Shown here piece by piece: positions 44,780 through 56,188 of a stretch of DNA of 64,000 bases. The position numbers were made by a program, and so were the translations under genes. Each line of letters begins with the position of its first letter. Position 1 is the stretch's first letter. The DNA is from Acanthochlamys bracteata (taxonomy: Eukaryota > Streptophyta > Magnoliopsida > Pandanales > Velloziaceae), in contig CM034143.1 in assembly GCA_019914995.1 (NCBI GenBank), positions 2,172,501 through 2,236,500 of the forward strand, written 5' to 3'. Under the pieces are notes generated by a model, which made no database searches, had not been told where the DNA came from, and saw only the letters and a list, made by a program, of their open reading frames with translations.

Positions 44780-47160
44780 CAAATGTTTAAATATTGAACA
44801 AAAGGTCTGAATGCCAGCAAAACAATCAAATCAGAAAACAAAGTGTAATGGAAGTCCTTTTTAAATTTAAACAAATTATGCATTATATTATATGCGGTGA
44901 TGCCTCTAAACAGCAAAAGAACATTTTTTACTCTACAACTATTGTTTACCTGCATGCATCATTGGTAAAATACTTCATCTAGTTCCTCAAGATACAAATT
45001 GATCTAGGTAACTAGAGTCAGTAGTCATTCCTACTAGAAACCGTGACATAACTTAGAGGACTTTTTGCACAGAGGAGAAACATTTAGAGTTGCATTATCT
45101 CCAAAAACAAAATATTCTTAGCAGGCTAGTAATAATTCAAGTTAGGGGCAACATGTACACTCTAAAAAACCAATGCACAGAGCTATTCTTCTGGTGGAAT
45201 CCTAAACCAAAAGATACCATTACTCTCTGAATGGTATTTGTTTTTAGCATACAACTAGGCTCCCTAGTTAGATGTTAAATTATGAACCATTATTTGACCT
45301 TTATGATTGCTTTCTACCTACATAAAGCAGGGTCCAAAAGTGTAAAAAGATTTTGATGCGGAAAAACAGAAGTCGTACCATAGAGGACCTCTTTGTTAGA
45401 AATTAGAAAGCCATTATATAAATTAGTGGTTCATTAGAATGCAACAAGTTAAATGTCCATTCATATTAGAATGCGAATATCAAAAAATACGAACCATCAC
45501 CATAAAAGTTGGAAAGCCAACGGTTAAGGACTTTGAAGCATCTCTTGAAAGATGAAAAGCTAAAAAACTTATACAATTAATGGGAAGATGAAAGAACAAC
45601 CATTTGGAAGCTTAAGAGTCTCCTTGATGCATTATATATATAAATAAGAGCAATTTGTTTGGAAGATAGAATATGAGAAAAAGAATCATTCTCACATCAA
45701 ATATAAGAGATAGAAATAAAGTATTCTAATAAGAGTTCTCACTTAAAGTGTAACACAAGAGTTTATAATTGCTTTGGTTGAGTGATTTCCTTTAAGAATA
45801 GTTTAACTTCCCGTGAGGTTTTTCTTATTTTTTTCCACGTAAATCTCTTGTATTTGTGATTGTCTTACTCTTGTCTCAATTTTCGCATTGCTTACACAAA
45901 ATCCTTGATTGTGTTTTATATTTTCGCTGCGCTTATCGACAATCGAACACGCTCAATATTTCCAACACTCTTTAGCTAAGATAATGGAAAATGAGCAAGT
46001 GGAAACATCTACCTATCAGAGTACAAGGAGAAACCTGCATGCAGCCCCTAAGAAGAGCACCTCATCCCAAATATTCATTGCAAAAACTACTTCAAGGCCT
46101 CCTTCTGGTCTTCAATCAAACCTGAAGAGAACACCTACAGAGCAAGAAAAATAATCAGGGCTTGATTTCAGAAAATGGCATCAACGAAGGAAGTAAGTGA
46201 ATTTATATACTTCATTAAGCATACAAAAGCCAATTTCCAACATCTATACAAAAATGGTGAAACAGAAACATATTCGTACCTCAAATGAACAAAGGGGTGC
46301 ATCAAATTTCCTCCAAAAATTCCGTACTTGGATGGAAAACGTGATCAATTTAGTCCAAGGGAAAAAGTTTTTGCAGATCTGAAACAGAGACTGTAGGTAT
46401 GCAAATGCATAAACTCTCAAAGTAGTGAACAAGACACTTTATCTTATGTTTTTGACTAGGTTCTGCATTAGCTAGTTGAGAAAAAAATTTTACTTGTTTT
46501 ACTGAACTATGGTTATGCATTATATACATACTTCATTGTTTCTGGCGATTATAACTGAAGTGTTGAAGGATGAAGAGGGTTCATCCATGTGCATCAATTT
46601 GAATTCATCAGGGATCAATTTCCAGCCAAATTTTTGCTGACTTGTTGGTAGGAAAGTGTGCTTGTAGGCATTCATTAGTACCTTATATGAAGATCCATTT
46701 AAAGAGGAAACATCATTCAGATTAGAAATTCATACACACAAGTATTTGGCTTTGTAGTTTTTCTTTTCCTTTCGTTCTGGCCTTTTCTCTTTTACTCAGA
46801 ATTACTGTGGTCCTGTGTAGAAATATATTTAAGGTACAAATGCATGTTAAAATATATCTGCTTGTGCTTTTTTTTGGGTGCTGTGGTTTGGGATTCCGAT
46901 TACTAGTCTCCAAACTGCATAGAAATTCAGTTTAGAAAAGTTGATTTGGTATAACAAATTTCTTTCTAAAAAAAAAAAGAGGTGTTGAAAATTGATTTCG
47001 GTTTAGAGTTCAGAATGTTTTTGTGTTCTTGATTTTTTTTTTCTTACTTCTTTTCCCGATTAACAAACACTACGATCACTTTGATTCATTGATTTTAAGT
47101 TTTGATTTTGAATTCGATTAAGTTATTTTAATATTTTTGGTTGGATTTCAGTGTTGCAGC
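44780..47160. other. Upstream region of the FGAM synthase gene
   Basis: No recognised gene. A plus-strand frame at 45985-46154 (start ENEQVETSTYQSTRRNLHAA) is basic and Ser/Thr-rich and might be an exon, but has no family match I know. The last few hundred bases should include the FGAM synthase promoter and leader. Confidence 0.35.
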
Positions 47161-47166
47161 AATCTA

Positions 47167-50100
47167 ATGGCAGGGACTGGACAGTTATCTGCAAAACAGT
47201 TGTTCCTATTGCAGGTAGCAGTTAATTCTATTTTATTGAATCTGGAGGTAGTTGGTTCGTGTTCATAGTTCCTTAATCTTAAATTTTGATTTTGTTGTTA
47301 GCGGCCGCAAAGGAAAAAATCTGGTTTTCAGCGGAATTTTCACAATAATGGTGTTCGACCAATTCCTGCTTTCCTAAGTCATCAATCTCTCCCTGTTTGT
47401 GGAACTAAAAAGTTCTCGTTGCAAACACCTTTGCGGAGCACTCCAAGAGCTGTCATCTCCAAAGACCTTGAGAACAAAGTAACGGATGGACTTGACGGCT
47501 TGGTAGATCGTTATGAGATTATACATTTCTACCGCCGACCTTTGATCCAAGACAATGCTGCTACGGAGCTTCTCAAGAAGGTTCAGTCAAAGATTTCTGC
47601 TGATGTTGTTGGTATTAAGACTGAACAGTGTTTCAACATTGGAGTTAATGGGATGTTGTCTAACGAAAAGCTTGCAATTCTTAGATGGCTGCTTCAGGAG
47701 ACATATGAGCCAGATAATTTGCAAGCAGAGAGCTTTCTTGATAAGGAGGCTGCAGACACATTGGCCGTGTTGGTTGAGGTCGGACCTAGGATGTCTTTTA
47801 CTACTGCTTGGTCAGCTAATGTGGTTTCCATCTGTCAGTCCTGCACTCTTACAGAGGTCACGCGGATGGAGCGTTCAAGAAGATACCTTTTGTTATTGAG
47901 ACCCCAAAGTGTACTCGATGAAAGACAAATTAAAGAATTTGCTGCCATGGTACATGATAGAATGACTGAATGTGTTTATCCGTCAAAGCTCAAATCATTT
48001 CAGTTGAACGCCACTCCAGAACCTGTCACTTTTGTTCCTGTTATTGAGAAAGGAAGGGAAGCATTGGAAGAGATTAATGTGAGGTTGGGTCTTGCATTTG
48101 ATGAGCAGGATATCAAGTACTACACCAAACTCTTCAGGGACGACATCAAACGTAACCCAACGACAGTGGAGCTCTTTGATATTGCACAGTCTAATAGCGA
48201 GCACAGTAGACATTGGTTTTTCAATGGGAAGCTTGTTATAGACGGGGAACCAATGAGCAGGACACTTTTTCAGATAGTGAAGAGCACCTTGAAAGCCAAT
48301 CCAAATAATTCTGTGATTGGCTTCAAGGACAATTCAAGTGCAATCAAGGGCTTCCTAGTCAATGCCTTGCAGCCAGAGCTACCTGGCTCAGTGCCTCCAT
48401 TGCTTCAGAGATCTCGTGACTTTGATGTGCTTTTTACTGCTGAGACCCACAACTTTCCTTGCGCAGTGGCTCCTTATCCAGGAGCTGAAACTGGTGCAGG
48501 AGGTCGAATCAGGGACACGCATGCAACTGGCAGGGGATCCTTTGTCGTGGCTTCTACAGCTGGCTATTGTGTTGGGAATCTCCAAATTGAAGGAGCATAT
48601 GCACCTTGGGAGGACCAATCCTTTGTGTATCCAACAAACTTGGCTTCTCCACTGCAGATACTAATTGATGCTAGTGATGGGGCCTCTGACTATGGGAATA
48701 AGTTTGGGGAGCCTCTCATTCAAGGATACACAAGGACTTTCGGGATGAGACTCTCGAGTGGGGAGCGGCGGGAGTGGTTGAAGCCTATTATGTTCAGTGG
48801 AGGAATTGGTCAGATCGATCACGGGCACATCTCAAAGGGAGAGCCAGAGGTTGGTATGTTAGTTGTGAAGATTGGTGGTCCTGCTTACCGAATTGGGATG
48901 GGAGGAGGTGCAGCTTCAAGTATTGTGAGTGGGCAGAATGATGCGGAATTGGATTTCAATGCCGTCCAACGAGGAGATGCTGAGATGGCCCAGAAACTCT
49001 ATCGGGTAATCCGTGCTTGTGCAGAGATGGGAGAAAGAAACCCTATTATCAGCATACATGACCAGGGAGCCGGAGGTAATTGCAATGTTGTGAAAGAAAT
49101 CATCTATCCAAAGGGAGCTGAAATTGATATTCGTTCCATTGTGGTCGGCGATCATACCATGTCAGTACTAGAAATATGGGGTGCTGAGTACCAAGAGCAG
49201 GATGCTTTGTTGGTGAATCCTAAAGACCGTGGGTTGCTGCAGTCTATATGTGATAGGGAACGAGTTTCCATGGCAGTAATTGGGACAATTAGTGGTAGTG
49301 GCAGAGTTGTTCTAGTCGATAGTTTAATGATTGAGCAGTGCAGTTCTGCTGGTCTTCCTCCTCCCCCTCCCGTTGAGGATCTCGAGCTTGAGAAGGTACT
49401 TGGAGATATGCCTCAGAAATATTTCGAGTTCACAAGAATGCCTACAGTTACTGAGCCACTAGAAATTGCCCCTGGTGTCACATTAACGGACGCTTTGAAG
49501 AGAGTATTGAGACTTCCATTGGTATGTTCAAAGAGCTTCTTGACTACAAAAGTGGATAGGTGTGTGACAGGTCTTGTGGTTCAGCAGCAAACTGTTGGAC
49601 CTTTGCAGCTTCCTCTTTCTGATGTTGCGGTTATTGCTCAGACGTACTCTGATGTAACAGGTGGTGCTTGTGCAATTGGAGAGCAGCCCATTAAAGGTCT
49701 GTTAGACCCAAAAGCTATGGCTCGCCTTGCTGTAGGTGAAGCTTTGACAAATCTAGTTTGGGCTAAAGTTACATCTCTCGGGGATGTTAAAGCAAGCGGA
49801 AATTGGATGTATGCTGCTAAGCTTGATGGAGAAGGGGCGGCTATGTATGATGCAGCTGTTGCTTTGTCAGAGACCATGATTGAACTTGGTATTGCTATTG
49901 ATGGGGGAAAGGACAGTCTCTCGATGGCGGCTCATGCAGATGGGGAGGTTGTCAAAGCTCCTGGGAATCTAGTGGTTAGTGCTTATGTTACATGTCCTGA
50001 TATCACGCTCACTGTAACTCCTGACTTGAAGCTGGGTGATGATGGTATCTTGCTGCACATCGACCTCGCCAAAGGAAAACGAAGGCTTGGTGGCTCTGCA

Positions 50101-51488
50101 CTTGCTCAAGTTTTTGATCAAGTTGGTGATGCGTGTCCTGATCTTGATGATGTTCCTTACTTGAAGAAGGTTTTTGATATTATCCAGGAGCTGCTTGGGG
50201 AGGGATTGATTACTGCTGGCCATGACATTAGTGATGGTGGGTTTCTAGTATCTGTTCTGGAAATGGCTTTTGCTGGAAATTGCGGGTTGCAGCTGAATTT
50301 GAATTCTAAAGGTAATAGCCTTTTTGAATCACTCTTTGCGGAAGAGTTGGGATTAATTTTTGAGGTCAGCTCAAAGGACATAGATCTCGTAAAGCAAAAG
50401 CTTGAAGCTGCTGGTGTTTGTGGTGATGTTGTTGGAAAGGTTACTGCATCACCGTTGGTGGAAGTGTCAGTGGATGGATTGCTACAATTGAAGGAGGACA
50501 CAACTTACCTAAGAGACTTGTGGGAGGACACCAGTTTTAAGCTTGAGGGGCTACAGAGACTTGCTTCATGTGTCAAACTTGAACAAGAAGGCTTGAAGAG
50601 CAGGAAAAGACCTAAATGGTCATTGTCGTTTACTCCCAGTTTTACAGATGCAAAATTTATGGGAGCAAACACAAAACCTAAAGTAGCTATAATTCGTGAG
50701 GAAGGAAGCAATGGAGACAGGGAAATGTCTGCTGCATTTTATTCGGCAGCGTTTGAACCGTGGGACATCACAATGTCTGACCTTCTGAATGGGAAGGCCT
50801 CTTTGAATTAATTCCACGGGATTGCGTTTGTTGGAGGTTTCAGCTATGCTGATGTATTGGATTCCGCTAAAGGTTGGTCGGCATCATAAGGTTCAACAAG
50901 CCACTTCTGGAGCAGTTTCAGGAATTCTATAACCGTACTGACACTTTTAGCCTTGGTGTTTGCAATGGGTGTCAGCTTATGGCCCTCCTTGGATGGATAC
51001 CTGGAGCAGAAATTGGAGGTTCACTTGGTGTACGTGGTGATTTGTCACAGCCAAGGTTCATTCACAATGAATCAGGCAGGTTTGAGTGCCGTTTCACCAG
51101 TGTGAAAATAGGGGATTCTCCAGCCATAATGTTTAAAGGAATGGAGGGCAGCAAGTTAGGTGTTTGGGCCGCTCATGGTGAAGGCAAGGCTTATTTCCCT
51201 GATGATGGTGTTCTTGATCGTACACTACAATCTAGTTTAGCCCCTTTGAGATACTGTGATGATGTGGGCAGTGTAACAGAGGTTTACCCCTTCAACCCAA
51301 ATGGTTCTCCCCTTGGAATAGCGGCCCTTTGCTCTCCTGATGGTAGACACCTAGCAATGATGCCACATCCAGAGCGTTGCTTCATGATGTGGCAGTTCCC
51401 CTGGTATCCAAAGGAGTGGGGAGTTGACAAGAAAGGTCCGAGTCCATGGCTGCGAATGTTTCAGAATGCTCGCGAATGGTGTTCTTAA
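47167..51488 (+). pseudogene. PUR4: Phosphoribosylformylglycinamidine (FGAM) synthase, organellar; near-complete with two lesions
   Basis: Exon 1 is 47167-47214 (MAGTGQLSAKQLFLLQ), intron 47215-47301, then one long exon to the TAA at 51486-51488; corrected length would be about 1411 residues against about 1407 in Arabidopsis. The enzyme converts FGAR, glutamine and ATP to FGAM, the fourth step of purine synthesis, in plastids and mitochondria. The basic, Ser-rich N-terminus is transit-peptide-like. Kept motifs: AQSNSEHSRHWFF, FTAETHNFPCAVAPYPGAET (near residue 394), GGRIRDTHATGRGS, GGPAYRIGMGGGAASS, GHDISDGG, the glutaminase nucleophile in GVCNGCQLMALLG (near 1237) and MPHPERC (near 1370). 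Lesions: an in-frame TAA at 50809-50811 where a Gln is usual, and a one-base loss near 50884 (between SAS and IRFN of ASIRFN). All else is open and conserved, so this is a very recent pseudogene, a null allele or sequence error. Confidence 0.93.
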
Positions 51489-53270
51489 GTAGGTATTGGG
51501 ACTCAACAATCATGCTTTTCCTCTTTCTAGTATGTTTTTAATGACATGTATGTTTCTTAGTTTCAGATTTGAAGTTACAAGATAAGTACTTGATGGACGT
51601 GAACTGGCCAAGGTTGCCCAATTTATGGGTATGTATATTTGTTATCAGGTAACTTTCCAAATTCCTATAGTTTTGTCACCTTAACTATACAAATTTAGAG
51701 AGCATGGGTTGTTTGTTTAATTTTTCGATTTTAGTGAAAGTTGAAGGAAGATGGAAAGTGCTAACTTTTTCTAAATAAGTTTCTCATGAGATACCTGAAT
51801 AATTTTGTTGGTATTTGAAATACACAAATGTTCAGTTCATCACTTAATCAATCCCTGGAACAAACTTTCCTAGGAAGTGAAACAGGATACTGCTATTTTG
51901 TCTCCATATTCGATAATTTTATGATTAATAAATGTTGTACTATAGTGTAGCCTCTCTTGTGTTTCTGTAATTGAAGTTTGTAGCCTCTCTTGTTTTTCTG
52001 AAATTAAGGTTCTATTAAGTCCTCATCTTTTGACCTTCATTACATATTGCTATCCAGGAGAGCTGCTCCAGTCCATTACATTTTATTTCAAATTTCTGTC
52101 TACTATATTCAGTTCCAGTAGCTCTGCCGGTTTCAATGGTCATTGCTTATAGGTTTTCTTCATTTTCTTTCATAATGTCATTGCATATTTTTTATCCTTT
52201 ATATCTCTAGAACTTAGTCTCTGTTTTTAAAGGATATCTCCAAAGGATGTACTATACTTTAGTGGAGATATTTTCCATCCTCTACTGTCTACATTAAACC
52301 TGGAAGGTTAAGAAGAGTTACTTAATGCAGTTCTTTTATGGTTTGGCTGTTGCAAGTTTCCCAAAGCTGGAATAGTTTTGTAGATTTGCTATTGGTTTGG
52401 TTATTATTAATCCAGAACCCTTCCAGTTTGTCTTTCGTTGCAGGTTATGTATGCACTCAGCTTATCTAGAACTCGGCATGTTGATTTTATTTTTTATTAA
52501 TTAATAATATATATATATATATATATATTTTGCTTAACCTACTCGTCATCTATAACTTCCCTGGGGTGTCATATTAAACTGGTTTAATTGATTTGAGATT
52601 ATGCTTTTGTTGTTTGTCATTTGGAAGCTAAACATATGTATATCCTAAGGATATATTTGTTATGGGCTGCACCATTATCTGGACTAGCAATCTCTTTTGT
52701 AGAAGTACTAAGTCATGGTATTTTTTTGGCTAATACATGCATAAAAAAAAGAGAAAGCTTATGTATGAGTTATTTTTGCTACGGTAGATAGTTGTATTGT
52801 GATTGTTGATAGCTCGATGCATGTACTAATTTGTGTTTTCTGTTGCTTTTGGTAGGCGGGATTTGTTGTCAGCAACAAGCTATTTAAATTGCTCCTGGAC
52901 CTCCTTTACTCTGGAAGAATAATGTTCCTGAACACAATATCTAATGGCAGAGTTATCTCAGAGGATGTTAATTTATTTATTGTACAATTTTGGTTATTGC
53001 TTCTATTCTGGATGGCTAATGCTTTCTTAGTTGAAATAATAAAGCAGTTATTGTATGCCTTTGCTTCCTAGTGGCAATATCGATCATTTGACATTTATAT
53101 CGACTATTTTGCGAAGAGGAGTGTCTTAAGTTGCTTATGTTAATAATTTATTTAATACATGCATTTTAAGCGGAGAAAGACTGCTCTAGCATATACATTC
53201 TGCATGTTAACTCCATGAAACTAGCCTAAATGTGGCTGTGTTCTTAGAAACAAATTTTTGATGTAACTAA
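51489..53270. other. 3' flank of FGAM synthase, nothing recognised
   Basis: T-rich sequence. A (TA)n run lies at 52506-52528. An acceptor-like ttggtag with a following 60-codon frame at 52856-53071 did not match a family I know. Confidence 0.4.
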
Positions 53271-53280
53271 TTTGTGCAGT

Positions 53281-53755
53281 GAGAGAGGTAACAGGAGCAA
53301 AGAGGCATAAACTTTGAGCAATGCAGGCAAATGTCCTCATTCTTGTTTCTGGAAGAGCGAAACTTTTTATTCTATGGGCAGGAAACAAGTCTCGACTTCT
53401 AGATATTTCAGGTTTGTTTCTCTTTTCATTTGAAAATTGCTATTAAAATTTGATTCTGCAGAATATGTCAAGGACGAGAGATCTTTGGTGAACCGTCTCG
53501 TAATGTTGGTAAAGAACATTTATGGAATCATGCATCCTGGTTAACACTTCAGAAAGAGGCTGGACCCTTTTAAGGTAAAACTACTTTTGAGTTCTGTGGT
53601 GCATGTTTATATTCTTGATCTATGCTTGTAGTATCAATTATCTCTCTATTATGAAGCAAGGACTAAATAGAGCAGTTTCTTTGTTGCAAGTGCGAGGAGG
53701 CTGATGACATTATTGAGGCTCAAACACGAATCCGTTACAAATTGGTGAGTTTGAG
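53281..53755 (+). pseudogene. Exon remnants of an unrecognised gene
   Basis: After an acceptor (gattctgcag) the sequence at 53461-53574 reads YVKDERSLVNRLVMLVKNIY then GIMHPG, a stop codon, and HFRKRLDPFK to a donor (gtaaaa). A second exon at 53691-53743 reads CEEADDIIEAQTRIRYKL to a donor (gtgagt). Phases agree and the residues look like a real helical protein, but I cannot name it. The in-frame stop suggests decay. Confidence 0.45.
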
Positions 53756-54072
53756 GTATGCAGATGGTTCGTTCATATGAATAATCTGTGGTTTCATTAT
53801 GTTGAGTAGCACATGTAACAGCTTGAGCTTTTCTCTGTTGAAAGCATGTTTTAGATTGATTTCGAACTGTGAACAGTTTGATAGCAGTTTTGCAGAAAGA
53901 ATGAAATATAGGTTCCGAGAAATTCTACGGTGCTTGTGTTTATGTGTGAGAGCAAATGAACAGTTCTGGTCGGATGTGGAATGCTTTGATACCAAACAGA
54001 AAAAAGTCGCCTTCAGACCCTTGATGGTTCAATTTGGAGGCTTCTGTGAATATCATCTGTAAAGATTTGCGG

Positions 54073-54268
54073 ACGTTTGAAATTACTTATTGCAAAAAAG
54101 TTTTTAAATATATTATTTTATAAATATTTAAAAAAATAAAAATTATATATATAATTTTTTTGTAATTTATATTTTAAAAGTTTAAAACATTTTTTTAAAA
54201 AGATTGTGCATAATTTTTTTGAGTTAAAAGAGAACTTATTAGGATAGATAAGTAATTTTAAACATGCC
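54073..54268. mobile_element. AT-rich MITE-like element
   Basis: Left end gacgtttgaaattac and right end attttaaacatgcc, loosely inverted; A/T-only core as in the other members of the family. Confidence 0.35.
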
Positions 54269-54451
54269 TTTGTTTTTGTTGATAACTAATCAAGTTTATG
54301 CCATGTAACGTATGTCGTGAATATAATGAAGAATTTTTCTGTAAAAAAAAAAATATTTATAAATAAAAAAATTTTGAAATAAAATTTTTTTTAATTTTTA
54401 ATTAAATTTTATTTTATATTTTTAATAATAAAATTTTAAAATTTTTTCAAA

Positions 54452-55128
54452 CTAATTAACATTCTCAAAAATATAAGAAAAGTGTTTACACCCAAATTGT
54501 GGGTCCCACTTCATTTCAAGTATAGCAGAGAGTCGATCAAGTTTCCGGCGAGTAACCCACCGGAGTATATTAAACCAAATCTTCTCAATCATCGGCACGT
54601 AAGTTCTGTCCAACTGCACGCCAACGCAGGAGAAATGATCTAAGCAGAATACGCCCCCTGGCCGGAGAACTCTATATAGTTCATACAATGCGAATTCAAG
54701 CAGTAAATCGGGTATCCAGTTGCTCAACACATGCATTGAAGGAACTATATCAAGTGTGCCTTCGAATAACGGAAGCCGGTGACGACGGTCATGTACAGAG
54801 GCACGACCCCTCGTGATGCTACGAAGTTGTTGAACGGTCGGTCGAAGTTCATCGTCGTCACTAGCTGCATGTCATGTGTAGTGTTGCATGTTTATTACAG
54901 GGCTAGCGTTAGTTTACCAATGTCACGCCGCGTTCCAGCATTCTCGTGGCGAACGTGCCTGTGCCCGAAGTTGCTGATAACGTAGTCGACGCTGAAGTCA
55001 TGAAAACCGTCGTCGTACTGCCACCGGGAACTTTCTCGGCCGTTGAGATCGAAGCTGTCCTTGCAGTCCACTGGCCTGCTGTCTTTGCTCCTGTTACGTC
55101 TGGATAACGGTTCACAAACTCTCAACAT
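54452..55128 (-). pseudogene. SAM-dependent methyltransferase pseudogene (At1g29790-like family)
   Basis: Minus strand. The 3' part is open and reads MHVLSNWIPDLLLEFALYEL then YRVLRPGGVFCLDHF, followed by TYVPMIEKIWFNILRW and RKLDR, the post-core motifs of a plant methyltransferase family of unknown substrate. Upstream, GTGTFATRMLERGVTL (the SAM-binding glycine motif region), TMNFDRPFNNFVASRGVVPL and HRLPLFEGTLDIV are recognisable but fall in different frames; a one-base loss precedes HRLPLFEG. A 60-nt intron-like gap (gtaaac..atgcag) lies at about 54850-54915. The N-terminal half, which usually carries a membrane anchor, is missing. Confidence 0.82.
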
Positions 55129-55169
55129 AAGGCTCTACATGCCTCGCCTGCCCAACGTTGATGATATAA

Positions 55170-55390
55170 AAGAAAACACTTTTAGGAAGTGTTTCTATTG
55201 CGTAATATAAATTTCGTAAAAATAAAGTTCAACGAAGAGTGTTTCACAAAATAAACCCAACACCTTTTAAAGAGTTGCAGTACTGAATTAAAATATTAAT
55301 CTACTATCACTAATTCACATATTTTGATAATTTAAATTGTAGTATTTTAATATCATAAACTGTTAGAATCAAAAGCTATAGATCTTTTAC
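55170..55390. other. Intergenic DNA with a Harbinger-like end fragment
   Basis: ttaggaagtgtttctattgc near 55174 resembles the left ends of the elements at 20735 and 27268, followed by a related but short body. Confidence 0.3.
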
Positions 55391-55394
55391 TATA

Positions 55395-55605
55395 TTTTGG
55401 GAGCACTTTGGAGACGTTTGAAAATAATTATGAAATAAAATTTTTTTAGAATAAAAAAATATTTTACTTTTTTTATTTAAAAAATAATAAAAATATATAA
55501 TATTTATAAAATTTTGAATAAATTTTTTAAATACTTATAAAATATATATTAAAAATATATAATTAAAAATTTAAAAATAACGTTGGAAAAATGCTAAAGC
55601 AAACG
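55395..55605. mobile_element. AT-rich MITE-like element
   Basis: Left end gagacgtttgaaaat and right end aatgctaaagcaaacgggctcc are loosely inverted; shares core words with 35180-35413 and 35990-36235. Confidence 0.42.
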
Positions 55606-55609
55606 GGCT

Positions 55610-56180
55610 CCTTATCCTAAAAGCACTTACGTTAGGTTTTATTATTAGATTATTTTTTGGAGGTCTATTAAAATTTTTTGTTAAATTGAAAGCTATATGT
55701 GTATCAGGCTTATTATAGTGTAAATATTGCATAAAATCTAATTTTAAATGGTTTTTGTGCAGTTTCTTTTTATTTATATATAAATATAGTTATTGTAATT
55801 GAAATAATTTAAAACTGTAAATTCGCAATGCTACAAACGATAATGTTAAATGATTTCTTTTAAAATCAATCTCATCTTGAAAGTCTTTCCAAATTATAGA
55901 AATCAAAGCAACATTTAATGGCTGTTTAAGCCTGGCCGGAATGACCTCCATTAAAATTTTGTGGAGAAATTTTTTTTTAAATAAATATTAAATAACTCTT
56001 TGAATAATTTTTAGTCATTTCTTTTGTGTAAACTTTGGTATTTAATTGATCTATTTAAAATACCCACAAAATAATAAGAAAAAAAAGAAAAAAGATTCTC
56101 TCAGCTCCAAACAAGAGCCACAAACTTTTTCTTTCATAAGTGGCGGAAAGAAAGAAAGAGAGTGACTGAAGAACTGTTGT
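55610..56180. other. Upstream region of the NYN gene
   Basis: AT-rich, then a purine-rich leader-like stretch (56070-56165) before the ATG at 56189. No other feature. Confidence 0.4.
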
Positions 56181-56188
56181 GTAGTCTG

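Noticed and set aside
47555-47899. 114-codon frame overlapping FGAM synthase
   Set aside because: Shadow of the conserved gene in another frame.
50805-50890. A small intron removing the two FGAM synthase lesions
   Set aside because: The bases between the lesions still encode the conserved FVGGFSYADVLDSAKGW block, which would be lost if spliced out.
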